Positions 24,426 through 33,099 of a stretch of 35,962 bases of DNA are shown here, one piece after another (the stretch's first letter is position 1; every line of letters begins with the position of its first letter). The translations under genes and the position numbers were made by a program. Below the pieces are notes generated by a model. It was not told the origin of the DNA, did not search any database, and was given only the letters and a program-made list of their open reading frames with translations. The DNA is from Bacillota bacterium (GTDB lineage: Bacteria > Bacillota > Dethiobacteria > Dethiobacterales > Dethiobacteraceae): positions 1 through 35,962 of the forward strand of contig JAAZIQ010000017.1 of NCBI GenBank assembly GCA_012800795.1. The letters run 5' to 3'.

Positions 24426-26420
24426 GTGGACTATTCAGTTTTTCAGTATGGATCGCATATCCCACTGGAATTTCATGAAGATTTTAATGAAGCTAATGGC
24501 AGCATAACTTTAAATCGAGGAGAGAGGCGTGAAGTTACGCTTATAATTGAGGGCAAAGAGTATAAAGCTGCGCTTGTTAATATTGATCGAAAAGGTGTAG
24601 AAATAGATACACTCCAACTGCGATATGATAGCAACAACGATTTGAAGAAGTTATTAAAAGAACGTTTTCAAAGAAGTTATAATTATATTGAACAAAATAA
24701 AATAGGTAATCAGCTTGTCATTGTGCCAGATTCAGATGCAGAATATATGGAGTTTTACAAAACTAAAGAGCCTTTTAGATATCTAGTTAAATTAATTTCA
24801 CATCCCAAAGCACAACAACGAAATATTTGGTGGGTAAACCAAAAAATAGCAACACTAAACACTACAGTGGAGCATGGCATACTTTGGGCACCATTAAAAA
24901 CTAGTGATGGCAGGACACAATATCATTGGGAAACGATGGCGGAATTGAGAATAGGTGATATTGTTTTGCATTATGCAAATGGTGCATTACGCTACGTCAG
25001 CGAAGTGCTAGCGCCAGCTATTATCAAACCAAAGCCGAATTATTTAGGAGAGCAGTGGGAAGGGGAAGGACGGTTAGTAAAAGTTCGGTACCACAAATTA
25101 CAGCCTAGTATTAAGTTGAACACTTTTAATAATAGAATTTTAGAGTTAAACATTAATAGAGGCCCTTTAGATGTGAATGGATCAGTAAAACAAGGATTTT
25201 TATTTTATTTTAGCCAAGAGGGTTTAAAAATAGTGATGGAAGCCCAGCCGAAAACAGATTGGCCCGAATTCATTACAAGAGCGTATGAGCTAGAGGAAGA
25301 CAATTCTGTACTACCGGAGGCACCCCAGGAGAAGCCTAATGAGGGGTTTGAAAATCATGGAACTATTCTTAGTGTAAGCGAGGTTCTAGGTCATATCTGT
25401 AGCTACATTGCGGCTCAAGGTTTTACTTTTGAAGAGGAGTTAATTAAGAACTTTTATCTTTCCCTCAAGACTAAACCTTTTGTAATTTTAGCTGGGATCT
25501 CGGGGACTGGTAAGAGTAAGATCGGTGAGTTGTTTGCAGCAGCGGTTGGAGCTACGGAGAAAAATGGCAGATATAGATTAATTCCGGTGCGGCCAGACTG
25601 GAATGATAGTGCAGATTTATTGGGTTATTACAATTTGCAAGGTGAATTTGTAGCTGGACCTTTAGTTAAGGTTATTAAGGATGCTATCCAAAACCCTTAC
25701 AAACCATATTTTGTCTGTCTTGATGAGATGAACTTAGCCCGAGTGGAATATTACTTTAGTGAATTCTTAAGTATTATTGAGTCTCGGAAACTTGTTGATG
25801 GGCGGATTATTAGTCATGGTATCAATATCAATGGGCATGAGCATTCAGAGCGGGATGGGGGCAAGCTATATTTCCCGGAAAATCTTTATGTAATTGGTAC
25901 AGTTAATATGGATGAAACAACATATGCTTTTAGCCGGAAAGTACTAGATCGGGCTAATACCATAGAATTAACAGAAGTTAATTTGTCAAAGTTTCCGGAA
26001 GTATCTGAAGCTATTGACGCTATAGAAATAGATAATCGTTATTTTAAAAGTGATTATCTGTTAATTAAGGATTGTTATGTTGGTAATGAAGCTTTTATTC
26101 AGGAAAAAGTGCAAATTCTAGAAGAGATCAACAGCATAATTGCCCGTGGTGGATTTCAAGTGGGTTATCGTGTACGTGATGAATTTTGTTTTTATTTGCT
26201 CTATAACAAAGAATGGGGGTTACTGCCAGAAGAGCAAGCGGTAGATTTTCAGATTTTACAAAAAATCCTGCCACGCATTCAAGGTAGTGATGGGCAGGTA
26301 AAAGAAATTCTTGAGGAATTAGAAAGGCTATTTACTGATCGTTACCCGGCAAGTTTAAGGAAAGTCCAATTTATGTTAGGGAGGCTAGAAAGTGATGGCT
26401 TTACCTCTTTCTGGCCATAA
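24426..26420 (+). CDS. McrB-like AAA+ NTPase with B3-like and EVE-like N-terminal domains
   Basis: The 664-residue protein has three parts. Residues 1-95 look like a small beta-rich domain (REVTLIIEGKEYKAALVNID, LQLRYDSNNDLKKLL), perhaps B3/EcoRII-N-like. Residues about 130-275 resemble an EVE (PUA-like) domain that reads modified bases (IWWVNQKIAT, LRIGDIVLHYANGALRYVSE). Residues about 340-600 are an McrB-type AAA+ motor with Walker A GISGTGKSK, Walker B VCLDEMNLARVEYYFSEF and the GTVNMDETTYAFSRKVLDRA signature. The start is GTG; the upstream frame has no better codon. It overlaps the next gene by 26 bases. A role as motor and reader of a type IV restriction system is inferred. Confidence 0.85.
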   Translation: MDYSVFQYGSHIPLEFHEDFNEANGSITLNRGERREVTLIIEGKEYKAALVNIDRKGVEIDTLQLRYDSNNDLKKLLKERFQRSYNYIEQNKIGNQLVIVPDSDAEYMEFYKTKEPFRYLVKLISHPKAQQRNIWWVNQKIATLNTTVEHGILWAPLKTSDGRTQYHWETMAELRIGDIVLHYANGALRYVSEVLAPAIIKPKPNYLGEQWEGEGRLVKVRYHKLQPSIKLNTFNNRILELNINRGPLDVNGSVKQGFLFYFSQEGLKIVMEAQPKTDWPEFITRAYELEEDNSVLPEAPQEKPNEGFENHGTILSVSEVLGHICSYIAAQGFTFEEELIKNFYLSLKTKPFVILAGISGTGKSKIGELFAAAVGATEKNGRYRLIPVRPDWNDSADLLGYYNLQGEFVAGPLVKVIKDAIQNPYKPYFVCLDEMNLARVEYYFSEFLSIIESRKLVDGRIISHGININGHEHSERDGGKLYFPENLYVIGTVNMDETTYAFSRKVLDRANTIELTEVNLSKFPEVSEAIDAIEIDNRYFKSDYLLIKDCYVGNEAFIQEKVQILEEINSIIARGGFQVGYRVRDEFCFYLLYNKEWGLLPEEQAVDFQILQKILPRIQGSDGQVKEILEELERLFTDRYPASLRKVQFMLGRLESDGFTSFWP

Positions 26421-28956
26421 AGTACATACATTATTATCTATTGAGACAGAAGATTTCGTCTTAGTTATTAAAGGGCCAGCCAAGAATAAAATAGTGGAAG
26501 CATTTAAGTTGCATCAAGATGAGCATGGAGAAATGAAAAGAGCAGTGCTCCGTGTATCATCCGGTTCTGCCTCAATCAAAGTATTTGATCCCCAGCTGGG
26601 CTTGGTTGATTATAAGGGTGGTACTATTTGGCCTTGCTTTTTTGAGCAGACAAATTATGAATTTATTTTAGAGAAAAAGGCCGGATGCCAGAAGCAACTG
26701 GCTGTAGATCACCTAAATAAGCAAATCAGAGATGCTATTACTTCCCTAGGGGAAGGGGACAGATTGCTTACTGGTATCCTTAATTTTGGGGATGAAGTAG
26801 GCTTTTCTCATTTTGAGATAGTAGGGGATAATGAAGTATTGTTTTCCTTTGAACTTGAGGTCTTTCCTAGTAAATTGGATTATCAACGAGACTTTGAGCA
26901 ACTATTACGGGAAGTTAATGAAGAAGTTTATAATTTGGCTTATGATTTTTTATTAAAAACCAGGTTATATGCGGAATTACGGGATGAAAAAGCAACTACA
27001 CAAGCTGAATTTTATGCCATTTTTAACGCGATTCAAGAGAAGTTGTTTCAGGCTTTGGAACGAGTTATGAAACGTCCTCACCATAAAATTGTTTCTGTCA
27101 GTAGTGCGGTGCATCCGGCAAGGGCAAAGCATGTGGGTAAAGCAGCAGTGCGGTGGCTGCAAAAAAGAAGTAAACTTTTTGAGAGAGATAAATATGGTTT
27201 AGTACAGCTTGCAGGTGAATATTATACACCGCGGAGGATTTTAGATACTAGAAAAGAATTGAGTTATAACACTTATGAAAATCGTTTTTTAAAATGGATG
27301 TTGTGGCAGATTAATTTTAAACTAAAAGCCTTTAAGGAAAAATATCTTTCGCAAAAAAATGTAGACGAAAGAGTGATTGCTGAAATTACTAGAGCACAAA
27401 AGCAACTGCAACGTTATGCCCGTTTTGGTTTTTTACAAGAAGTAGGAAAACTAACGCAAGTAGAACATTCTTCTTTAGTTATGCAAATGGCGCCGGGATA
27501 TCGGCAGGTGTTTAAATGCTATTTGATGCTCCTAAAAGGTTTAAATATTTCTTCTGATTTATTTGCCATCTCGCCTAAAGGGCTAGCAGCATTATATGAA
27601 TATTGGTGTTTTTTAAAAATTAATGCACTGCTAAGGAAAAAGTATCGTCTTGAGCGCAACGATTTAGTTAAAGTAGAGTCGAATGGTATTACCGTTAACC
27701 TAGTTAAAGGTAAAGCTTCTACCCTGGAATATGTTAATCCACATAATGGTGAAAAATATACATTAACATATAATCGCAGATATAGTGATTTGCCGACTAT
27801 TGCTCAAACTCCAGATAATGTCCTAAAGTTGGAGAAGGAAGGCTCGGAGACAGAATTTCATTACATTTTTGATGCTAAATATCGGCTTGCAGTGGAAGAC
27901 GAGTATATTAAAAGATTTAAGCAACCCGGTCCCCCAGAAGATGCTATTAACACAATGCATCGCTACCGTGATGCCATTATTAGTCAGGAAAATATAAGTA
28001 GAAATGTTTTTGCGGCCATTGTACTTTTTCCCTATAATGATGAGTTACGCTATGCAGGACAAAAAGGAGAGCCGGCACATAAGTTCTACGAAAGTATAGA
28101 GCAGGTGGGAATTGGTGCTTTACCCTTTTTGCCGGACCAGACAAAGCTTGTAGAAACACTGTTGGAGCAACTAATTTTGGAGACACCGGATAGTGCTTTT
28201 GAGCGGACAGTCATGCAAGAAGGCACTGTGGAATATTTAACGCGGGATAGTAAACGCAATGTTCTAATTGGACCATTGGGCAGAAAAGACCAGCTCGATC
28301 TTTGTTTGAAAAATAATTATTACTATACATATTTAAAAGAAGTAAAGTCATACTTAAACGAGCTTGAATATGTGGCCATTTATCAATCTAAAAGATTGTT
28401 TACAAATGAAGCGGAGCAAGGCATTTACTATTATGGTCGAATAAAGGATTATACTGTTCTGTACAGATATGAGATAAAAGAGGCACCCAGGGGAAGAGCT
28501 CCCCATGAATTAGCTGTTCTTTTTACCATTGAACGTTGGGAGAAAAGATTAAACCCAATTAGGCCGGGGGGTTATGGTCCAGCGGAACCACAAAGAACTA
28601 GTTGGGAAATTTTTAAAGAAGCAAATTTATATCCTGAACTTCATCTTAGCAGCATAGAAGTGCGCTTATGGCGTGAATTAAGACGCTTTAAAGAATGCAT
28701 TGGCGTAGATTTTTCTGCAGAACGTATAGCTGAATCCGATCATATGACTTCTATGGAATTTCCAGGATTATTTGTAAAAAGGATAAATGAGAATGAGTTT
28801 CAAGTTATTACAGGCACGAATAAACGGATTTTTTGTTTTAATGATTTAAACGTTAGGCCTGCAAAGGTGCTAAGAGATATCATTAAATTTTGGCGCAAGA
28901 ATCTAGGAACACCCGATAGGAATTGCATTCCCTGGGGCAAAGGCGGCAGGGGTTAA
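26395..28956 (+). CDS. McrC-like DUF2357 protein with PD-(D/E)XK nuclease
   Basis: The 853-residue protein has a long N-terminal DUF2357-like part (FFEQTNYEFILEKKAG; FEVFPSKLDYQRDFEQLL), a helical middle with LSYNTYENRFLKWML, and a PD-(D/E)XK nuclease core where TPDNVLKL precedes FHYIFDAKYRL (catalytic D-x-K near residue 492). About 300 further residues follow, including YVAIYQSKRLF and GIYYYGRIKDYTVLYRYE, which could form a PUA-like or ASCH-like domain. Canonical McrC is about 350 residues, so this is a large variant. It follows the McrB-like gene with a 26-base overlap; GGGAGG lies before the start. It should be the nuclease arm. Confidence 0.82.
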   Translation: MALPLSGHKVHTLLSIETEDFVLVIKGPAKNKIVEAFKLHQDEHGEMKRAVLRVSSGSASIKVFDPQLGLVDYKGGTIWPCFFEQTNYEFILEKKAGCQKQLAVDHLNKQIRDAITSLGEGDRLLTGILNFGDEVGFSHFEIVGDNEVLFSFELEVFPSKLDYQRDFEQLLREVNEEVYNLAYDFLLKTRLYAELRDEKATTQAEFYAIFNAIQEKLFQALERVMKRPHHKIVSVSSAVHPARAKHVGKAAVRWLQKRSKLFERDKYGLVQLAGEYYTPRRILDTRKELSYNTYENRFLKWMLWQINFKLKAFKEKYLSQKNVDERVIAEITRAQKQLQRYARFGFLQEVGKLTQVEHSSLVMQMAPGYRQVFKCYLMLLKGLNISSDLFAISPKGLAALYEYWCFLKINALLRKKYRLERNDLVKVESNGITVNLVKGKASTLEYVNPHNGEKYTLTYNRRYSDLPTIAQTPDNVLKLEKEGSETEFHYIFDAKYRLAVEDEYIKRFKQPGPPEDAINTMHRYRDAIISQENISRNVFAAIVLFPYNDELRYAGQKGEPAHKFYESIEQVGIGALPFLPDQTKLVETLLEQLILETPDSAFERTVMQEGTVEYLTRDSKRNVLIGPLGRKDQLDLCLKNNYYYTYLKEVKSYLNELEYVAIYQSKRLFTNEAEQGIYYYGRIKDYTVLYRYEIKEAPRGRAPHELAVLFTIERWEKRLNPIRPGGYGPAEPQRTSWEIFKEANLYPELHLSSIEVRLWRELRRFKECIGVDFSAERIAESDHMTSMEFPGLFVKRINENEFQVITGTNKRIFCFNDLNVRPAKVLRDIIKFWRKNLGTPDRNCIPWGKGGRG

Positions 28957-29111
28957 GTAGTTCCTTTAAACGCTGTGTCCTTGTTAATAAAATGCCTTTT
29001 TGATATAGTTGGACATAGCTCATAAAACACACCTTATATTAGCAGTTTACGCACTTCAATCATAATATAATCAAAGCCCAGGGGAACAACATAGCAAAGC
29101 CAGGTGAGATC

Positions 29112-29315
29112 ATGAAGTTTGGTTTCCGCAAGCCCAGTCTTAAAAAAAGAATAGCTGCCAGAACCAGTATAAAAAGGCAGATTGTGCACAGAGCGGGACT
29201 TAAGATGCCACGGGGTTGGGGCTGGTTAAGAGATCCTAAAAAGTATGTATACAATAAAGTCTATAACAAAACTTCTTTTGATATCTTTAAGACTTTAAAG
29301 AAATTATTTAAATGA
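29112..29315 (+). CDS. Small basic protein of unknown function
   Basis: The 67-residue protein is strongly basic (MKFGFRKPSLKKRIAARTS at the start; PRGWGWLRDPKKYVYNKVYN in the middle). I recall similar short Firmicute proteins of unknown function with the same KKRIAARTS and RGWGW motifs, but cannot name a family. CCAGGTGAGATC precedes the ATG. It may bind nucleic acid by charge alone. It lies between the restriction-type pair and the second riboswitch. No gene is seen in 28957-29111. Confidence 0.6.
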   Translation: MKFGFRKPSLKKRIAARTSIKRQIVHRAGLKMPRGWGWLRDPKKYVYNKVYNKTSFDIFKTLKKLFK

Positions 29316-29383
29316 TTATACTGCTGATTGACATTTATAAGTTTATGTATTAATATGGGAATCAAGAAAAAAGCGAATACATT

Positions 29384-29553
29384 ACTGCTTAGGTCTTTGC
29401 CGACGCAAAGATAATTGGGAATCTGGTGAGAATCCAGAACGATCCGGTCACTGTATTTGGGGAGTGACCCTTAAAGAAGCCACTGTTCCGGTTTGGGAAT
29501 GGGAAGGCGAAGGGAAGCTTTGATCCATAAGTCAGGATACCAGCCTAAGTAGA
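29384..29553 (+). promoter_or_regulatory. Second cobalamin riboswitch, controlling a DUF2325 gene
   Basis: P1 is formed by CTGCTTAGG (29385-29393) and CCTAAGTAG (29544-29552). Between them are the conserved GGGAATCTGGTGAGAATCC, CGGTCACTGTA, GCCACTGT, GGGAAGGCG and the B12 box AAGTCAGGATACCAGCC (29529-29545). The match to the consensus is weaker than for the copy at 13829 but covers every core element. It is followed by a terminator at 29615. Confidence 0.92.
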
Positions 29554-29614
29554 AGCAGAGCCTTCCGTTGAAAGGTAATCTAGCAGTGGCAGTATTTCTT
29601 GCAAAAAAGCATTG

Positions 29615-29649
29615 CCCTTGACTTTCATCGGAAAGTCAGGGGTTTTTTG
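29615..29649 (+). terminator. Expression-platform terminator of riboswitch 2
   Basis: CCCTTGACTTTC (29615-29626) pairs with GAAAGTCAGGGG (29631-29642; one wobble) and is followed by six T. It lies 62 bases after the aptamer and 46 before the gene. Confidence 0.88.
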
Positions 29650-29694
29650 TTTGCAGCGGAAGTGACTCTAACAAATCATTTTGGAGGGATAAAG

Positions 29695-30873
29695 ATGTTA
29701 GAGTTAGACAAAAATGTAATGCATGTTTTGCGGTGCTGTGAGAAGGAAAACATATCCTTGGACGATATTTTGGCATTTTCTGCGTTTGCTTCAATTATAC
29801 AGAGTATGCCGCCGGATTTAGCAGTAAATATTCTTGAGTGCCTTATTACCATCCCGGATAAAAAAAATAAAGCTTTTAGGGAGGGGTGTAGCGAAGCGCA
29901 GCAATGGCTATTGCAGAAACTGGCAAAACGTTTTTATAAAAAAGCTGCAAAGCCGGAAAAAATAGCGTTTTCCCACGGTATGGATCCTAAAATAGTGCAG
30001 TTGGTTAAGCATGCAGTTGTAATGGTTTTTTTGCAGCAGAGCAAAGGATTTATTTTGGATATTTTTGTGGAGCAACAGATATGTAAAAAACCACTTGCGC
30101 AATTATTGTTTAACTATTCAGTTTTATATATTGCACAGCATGATCCAGAAATTAGAGAAAAATATTCTGAAAAAGTAATTACAAAGCCATTTGCCATGGA
30201 GAATTTTTTAGAGAATGTAAGGAAACTTGGTAAAATGGAGATTTTAAAGGCACAATTAGAAAGTGTTGCCCTTAAAACCGGTTGTTTTTTATACGACCAA
30301 AATAATTCCGGCAAAAATAAGTTAATGCATGTGGCCGGCGAAGGCAATATAAGAGCTGCATATTTAGCGTATGTAAATAATGTTGAAAGAGCTGCACTGC
30401 AGGCCATTGATGAAATATCGTTGGCGGAAAACAAATTAATAGCAGAAAGGGAGAGGTACAGTAAAGAAATTGCCAAAATGCAGCAGGAATTAAGCCGCTA
30501 TAAGAAAATTAATTCAGAGCTGCAAAGGAAACTGAAATTATTGCAAAAGGAAAATACCATGTTAAAAAAAAGAGTTTCTTTACATAACCACAAAGTTTTA
30601 GTAGTTGGTGACACCTGCCATAAAGACGGATACAGAGAAATTGTGGAGGGATATGGCGGCTCTTTCTTATTTGTCGATGGAGCGGAAGAACCGCAAAAAA
30701 CAGCCCATGAGGCAAAGAAAGCTGACATTATTATGCATGTCACGGCTTACGGTAAACATGTAACTCATGATAATTTGAAGCAATATAAAAATATTTGTTA
30801 TGTCAATAATGCCGGCTTAAGTACATTTCGCCAGGCATTGGAAAACCAAGTTAGAATGTTGCAAAACGCTTGA
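29695..30873 (+). CDS. DUF2325 protein with long helical and coiled-coil N-terminus
   Basis: The 392-residue protein is helical for about 250 residues, then has a heptad-rich coiled coil (about 245-300; ERERYSKEIAKMQQELSRYK) and a C-terminal DUF2325 domain (about 302-390: VLVVGDTCHKDGYREIVEGY, ADIIMHVTAYGKHVTHD, NAGLSTFRQAL). DUF2325 is a Rossmann-like family of unknown function with conserved His residues. The start follows TTTGGAGGGATAAAG. The cobalamin riboswitch just upstream says that it is made when B12 is scarce, so a role in corrinoid use, uptake or a B12-independent bypass is likely, but no mechanism can be given. There is no signal peptide or membrane segment. Confidence 0.85.
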   Translation: MLELDKNVMHVLRCCEKENISLDDILAFSAFASIIQSMPPDLAVNILECLITIPDKKNKAFREGCSEAQQWLLQKLAKRFYKKAAKPEKIAFSHGMDPKIVQLVKHAVVMVFLQQSKGFILDIFVEQQICKKPLAQLLFNYSVLYIAQHDPEIREKYSEKVITKPFAMENFLENVRKLGKMEILKAQLESVALKTGCFLYDQNNSGKNKLMHVAGEGNIRAAYLAYVNNVERAALQAIDEISLAENKLIAERERYSKEIAKMQQELSRYKKINSELQRKLKLLQKENTMLKKRVSLHNHKVLVVGDTCHKDGYREIVEGYGGSFLFVDGAEEPQKTAHEAKKADIIMHVTAYGKHVTHDNLKQYKNICYVNNAGLSTFRQALENQVRMLQNA

Positions 30874-30884
30874 GGATAAAAGGA

Positions 30885-30919
30885 AAAACCGTTCCCTTGA
30901 TAGAGGGAGCGGTTCTTTT
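30885..30919. terminator. Bidirectional terminator
   Basis: AACCGTTCCC pairs with GGGAGCGGTT (one wobble), with T runs on both strands. It serves the DUF2325 gene and the convergent ABC permease gene. Confidence 0.85.
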
Positions 30920-31653
30920 TAGTAGATCCATTTCTTTTGGATATTGCGTGTGCTCATGAGGAAAAGGAAAAGGGAGAAAGCTAAAAGGACAAGGAAGCTG
31001 ATCCAGGGAGGGATAAACCCGGTCTGATTAATTGCTGTTTTTAGGATATCGACACCATAAGTTAGGGGTAAGAGAAAAGAAAGGGGCTGCAGCACTACAG
31101 GTAGGTTGGGGATAGGTATAAACAAACCACACAGAAACATCATGGGGAAGCGAAAAAAGTTGGAGAATGTTTGTGCTTCAAATACTTCGCTGACGGAGAC
31201 GGCAATAAATAAACCTAAAAAAGTAGAGGTAACGGCAATTAGAAGCACACTTAAAAACGCTGCTATCCAATTGATGTTGGATAGATCCGTTAAAAAAGAA
31301 GCAAAAATGACGGGAATAAAGGCGTTAATAACCCCAAAGATTATAGCACCCGTTGTTTTGGCCAGCATTAAAAGATTTAGGCTGATGGGTGCCAGCAGTA
31401 AGCGTTCAAAGGAACGGCTTCTGCGCTCAAAGGTAATGGTCACTGCCAGCATGGAGGTTGTCCCAAAGAGGACGGAAAGTGCCATGACGCCGGGTAAAAT
31501 ACTTCTGATGTTTACAGCAGTTTCGGAACGAATAAAGAACATTAATGTCCAAGCAATGGGGAAGATGATTCCCCAACTGATATTGGGAGGCTTCAAGTAG
31601 TAGTTTTTCATGTCCTTTTTTAGGATGCTCCAAAAGGGGATCAATTTGTTCAT
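30919..31653 (-). CDS. ABC-2 type transporter permease
   Basis: The 244-residue protein has six membrane helices, with the ABC-2 hallmarks FERRSRSFERLLLAPIS in the first cytoplasmic loop and PMMFLCGLFIPIPNLP before the last helices. It forms the membrane part of an exporter with the ATPase encoded just upstream. The two genes overlap by four bases (ATGA), so translation is coupled. Substrate cannot be told; such small ABC-2 pairs often export drugs, peptides or lipids. Confidence 0.88.
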   Translation of the reverse strand: MNKLIPFWSILKKDMKNYYLKPPNISWGIIFPIAWTLMFFIRSETAVNIRSILPGVMALSVLFGTTSMLAVTITFERRSRSFERLLLAPISLNLLMLAKTTGAIIFGVINAFIPVIFASFLTDLSNINWIAAFLSVLLIAVTSTFLGLFIAVSVSEVFEAQTFSNFFRFPMMFLCGLFIPIPNLPVVLQPLSFLLPLTYGVDILKTAINQTGFIPPWISFLVLLAFSLFLFLMSTRNIQKKWIY

Positions 31654-32621
31654 TTTTTACGCCCCTCCCTTTCCTTCTTCATTTCACTTAGCTCTATGCC
31701 GGTAATTTTAACAAATACATCTTCCAGCGAAGGACGGATTACCCTAGCTTCGTATACCGGAACTTGATTTTGGGCAAAAAACTTCATGAAGGGCATCAGC
31801 TCAATCCGCTCCGGAGAACTGATTCTGATTTTTTCACCTTCCGCTTTGGTAACATTAGTTTCGGGGAATTCTGTTGCCAGTGCGTTTTGCAATTCCGTGC
31901 AGTAAGTTTCCAGTGTAAATTCTACGATATTGTCTTTTTGCGCATCCTGCATCAATTCACTCAATTGACCGATCCGTACAATTTTTCCTTTGACAATGAA
32001 CCCAATTCTGTGGCAGAGTCTTTCCGCTTCTTCTATGTAATGGGTGGTTAAAAAAATGGTTGTACCCTGGTGATTTAATTCCTGCAGCAGCTGTCGTATT
32101 TGCCGGGCGCTTTCCACATCAATCCCGGTAGTGGGTTCATCAAGAAAAAGAATTTGCGGTTGATGGATGATGCCTGCCGCAATTGTTAGCTTGCGCTTCA
32201 TTCCTTTAGAATAAGCTTTGAAGGGCCTTTTGCCGGTATTGTCCAAGCCGAATTGGGCCAGTAACTGTTTGGCTCGTTTTTCACTTTTTTGTTTGTCCAA
32301 GCCATACAGCGAAGCACAAAAGATTAGGTTTTCCAAACCGCTCATTTCATCGTATAGATTACTTTCATCAGGCACAATACCAATTAGCTGCTGTACTTTT
32401 TTGATATTTTTAATCCCATCTTCCCCGGCAATGTAGATGGAGCCTGAGGAGGGCCTGGCCAATCCGGTTAGCATATTTATGGTGGTTGTTTTACCTGCTC
32501 CGTTGGGTCCCAGAAAGCCAAAGATTTCGCCCTTATTGACGGAAAAACTAATTTCATCGACAGCTTTAAGGTTGCCAAAATATTTGCTCAGCCGATTGAC
32601 TTCGATGATTGTGCTGCTCAA
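31650..32621 (-). CDS. ABC transporter ATP-binding protein (ABC-2 exporter)
   Basis: The 323-residue protein has Walker A GPNGAGKTTT, a Q-loop region with GIVPDE, the YSKGMKRKL signature (variant of LSGGQ), Walker B ILFLDEPT and the switch His in LTTHYIEEAE. The C-terminal 100 residues (EFTLETYCTELQNAL to RPSLEDVFVKITG) are the usual DrrA-type regulatory extension. The start is TTG at 32621: AAGGAGG lies 7 bases upstream, and it yields MSSTIIEVNRLSKYFG. Longer frames upstream would overlap the ArsR gene. It works with the permease. Confidence 0.9.
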   Translation of the reverse strand: MSSTIIEVNRLSKYFGNLKAVDEISFSVNKGEIFGFLGPNGAGKTTTINMLTGLARPSSGSIYIAGEDGIKNIKKVQQLIGIVPDESNLYDEMSGLENLIFCASLYGLDKQKSEKRAKQLLAQFGLDNTGKRPFKAYSKGMKRKLTIAAGIIHQPQILFLDEPTTGIDVESARQIRQLLQELNHQGTTIFLTTHYIEEAERLCHRIGFIVKGKIVRIGQLSELMQDAQKDNIVEFTLETYCTELQNALATEFPETNVTKAEGEKIRISSPERIELMPFMKFFAQNQVPVYEARVIRPSLEDVFVKITGIELSEMKKEREGRKK

Positions 32622-32682
32622 ATGCGCTGCCTCCTTAGCAAGAAATTTGGTATGATCAAGATTGCTCATTTTCCCAGCGGTG

Positions 32683-33030
32683 TTATTTTTTGTTTTCTGT
32701 GGAGTGGACTTTTTCACATCTGCAATTGTCTTTATCTAGATGGTGACAGGCAGAACTAATTGGTGGCAAATGCGCAAGCTGCTCTAAATCATTGGCTGCT
32801 TGACGTAAAAGTTCACGTTCCACGTAGTAATGAGTATAATAGCCGCGCTTATCTCCCTTAACCAGGCCTGCCTGACGGAGAATTTTAAGATGCTGTGAGA
32901 CTGCAGATTCAGAGATATTTAACCTTTGGGCCAGAGCGCCAACACAATAATCATGCTGTAAAAGCAGTTGTAACAACTTATACCTGCTTTCATCAGATAG
33001 TGCCTTTAGGATTTCCAATAACTCTGCCAT
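32683..33030 (-). CDS. ArsR-family transcriptional regulator
   Basis: The 115-residue winged-helix protein has the ArsR fold: ILKALSDESRYKLLQLLLQ, the recognition helix SESAVSQHLKILRQAGLV and the wing RGYYTHYYV. The usual ELCVCDL metal motif is replaced by HDYCVGALA, with only one Cys. A separate C-terminal tail, CHHLDKDNCRCEKVH, is rich in Cys and His and could bind metal. It is the first gene of a three-gene unit with the ABC exporter and probably represses it. AGGGGATGCTACA precedes the ATG. Confidence 0.9.
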   Translation of the reverse strand: MAELLEILKALSDESRYKLLQLLLQHDYCVGALAQRLNISESAVSQHLKILRQAGLVKGDKRGYYTHYYVERELLRQAANDLEQLAHLPPISSACHHLDKDNCRCEKVHSTENKK

Positions 33031-33068
33031 TGTAGCATCCCCTCAATTAATTAAGTAAATCCTTAACT

Positions 33069-33099
33069 ATATCATATATTGCTGAGATGATATTGTCAA
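33069..33099 (-). promoter_or_regulatory. Promoter and candidate operator of the arsR-ABC unit
   Basis: On the minus strand TTGACA (33099-33094), 17 bases and TATGAT (33076-33071) form a good promoter. A perfect inverted repeat with arms ATATCAT and ATGATAT (33069-33075 and 33087-33093, 11 bases apart) covers the spacer and -10 box, as expected for an ArsR-type operator. Confidence 0.6.

Noticed and set aside
24286-24507. 73-codon frame before the McrB-like gene
   Set aside because: No ribosome binding site and it overlaps the better-supported start at 24426. I considered it as a frameshifted N-terminus of that gene but saw no homology to support this.
31106-31600. 164-codon plus-strand frame opposite the ABC permease gene
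   Set aside because: Antisense shadow of a clear six-helix permease; composition matches the reverse of membrane codons.
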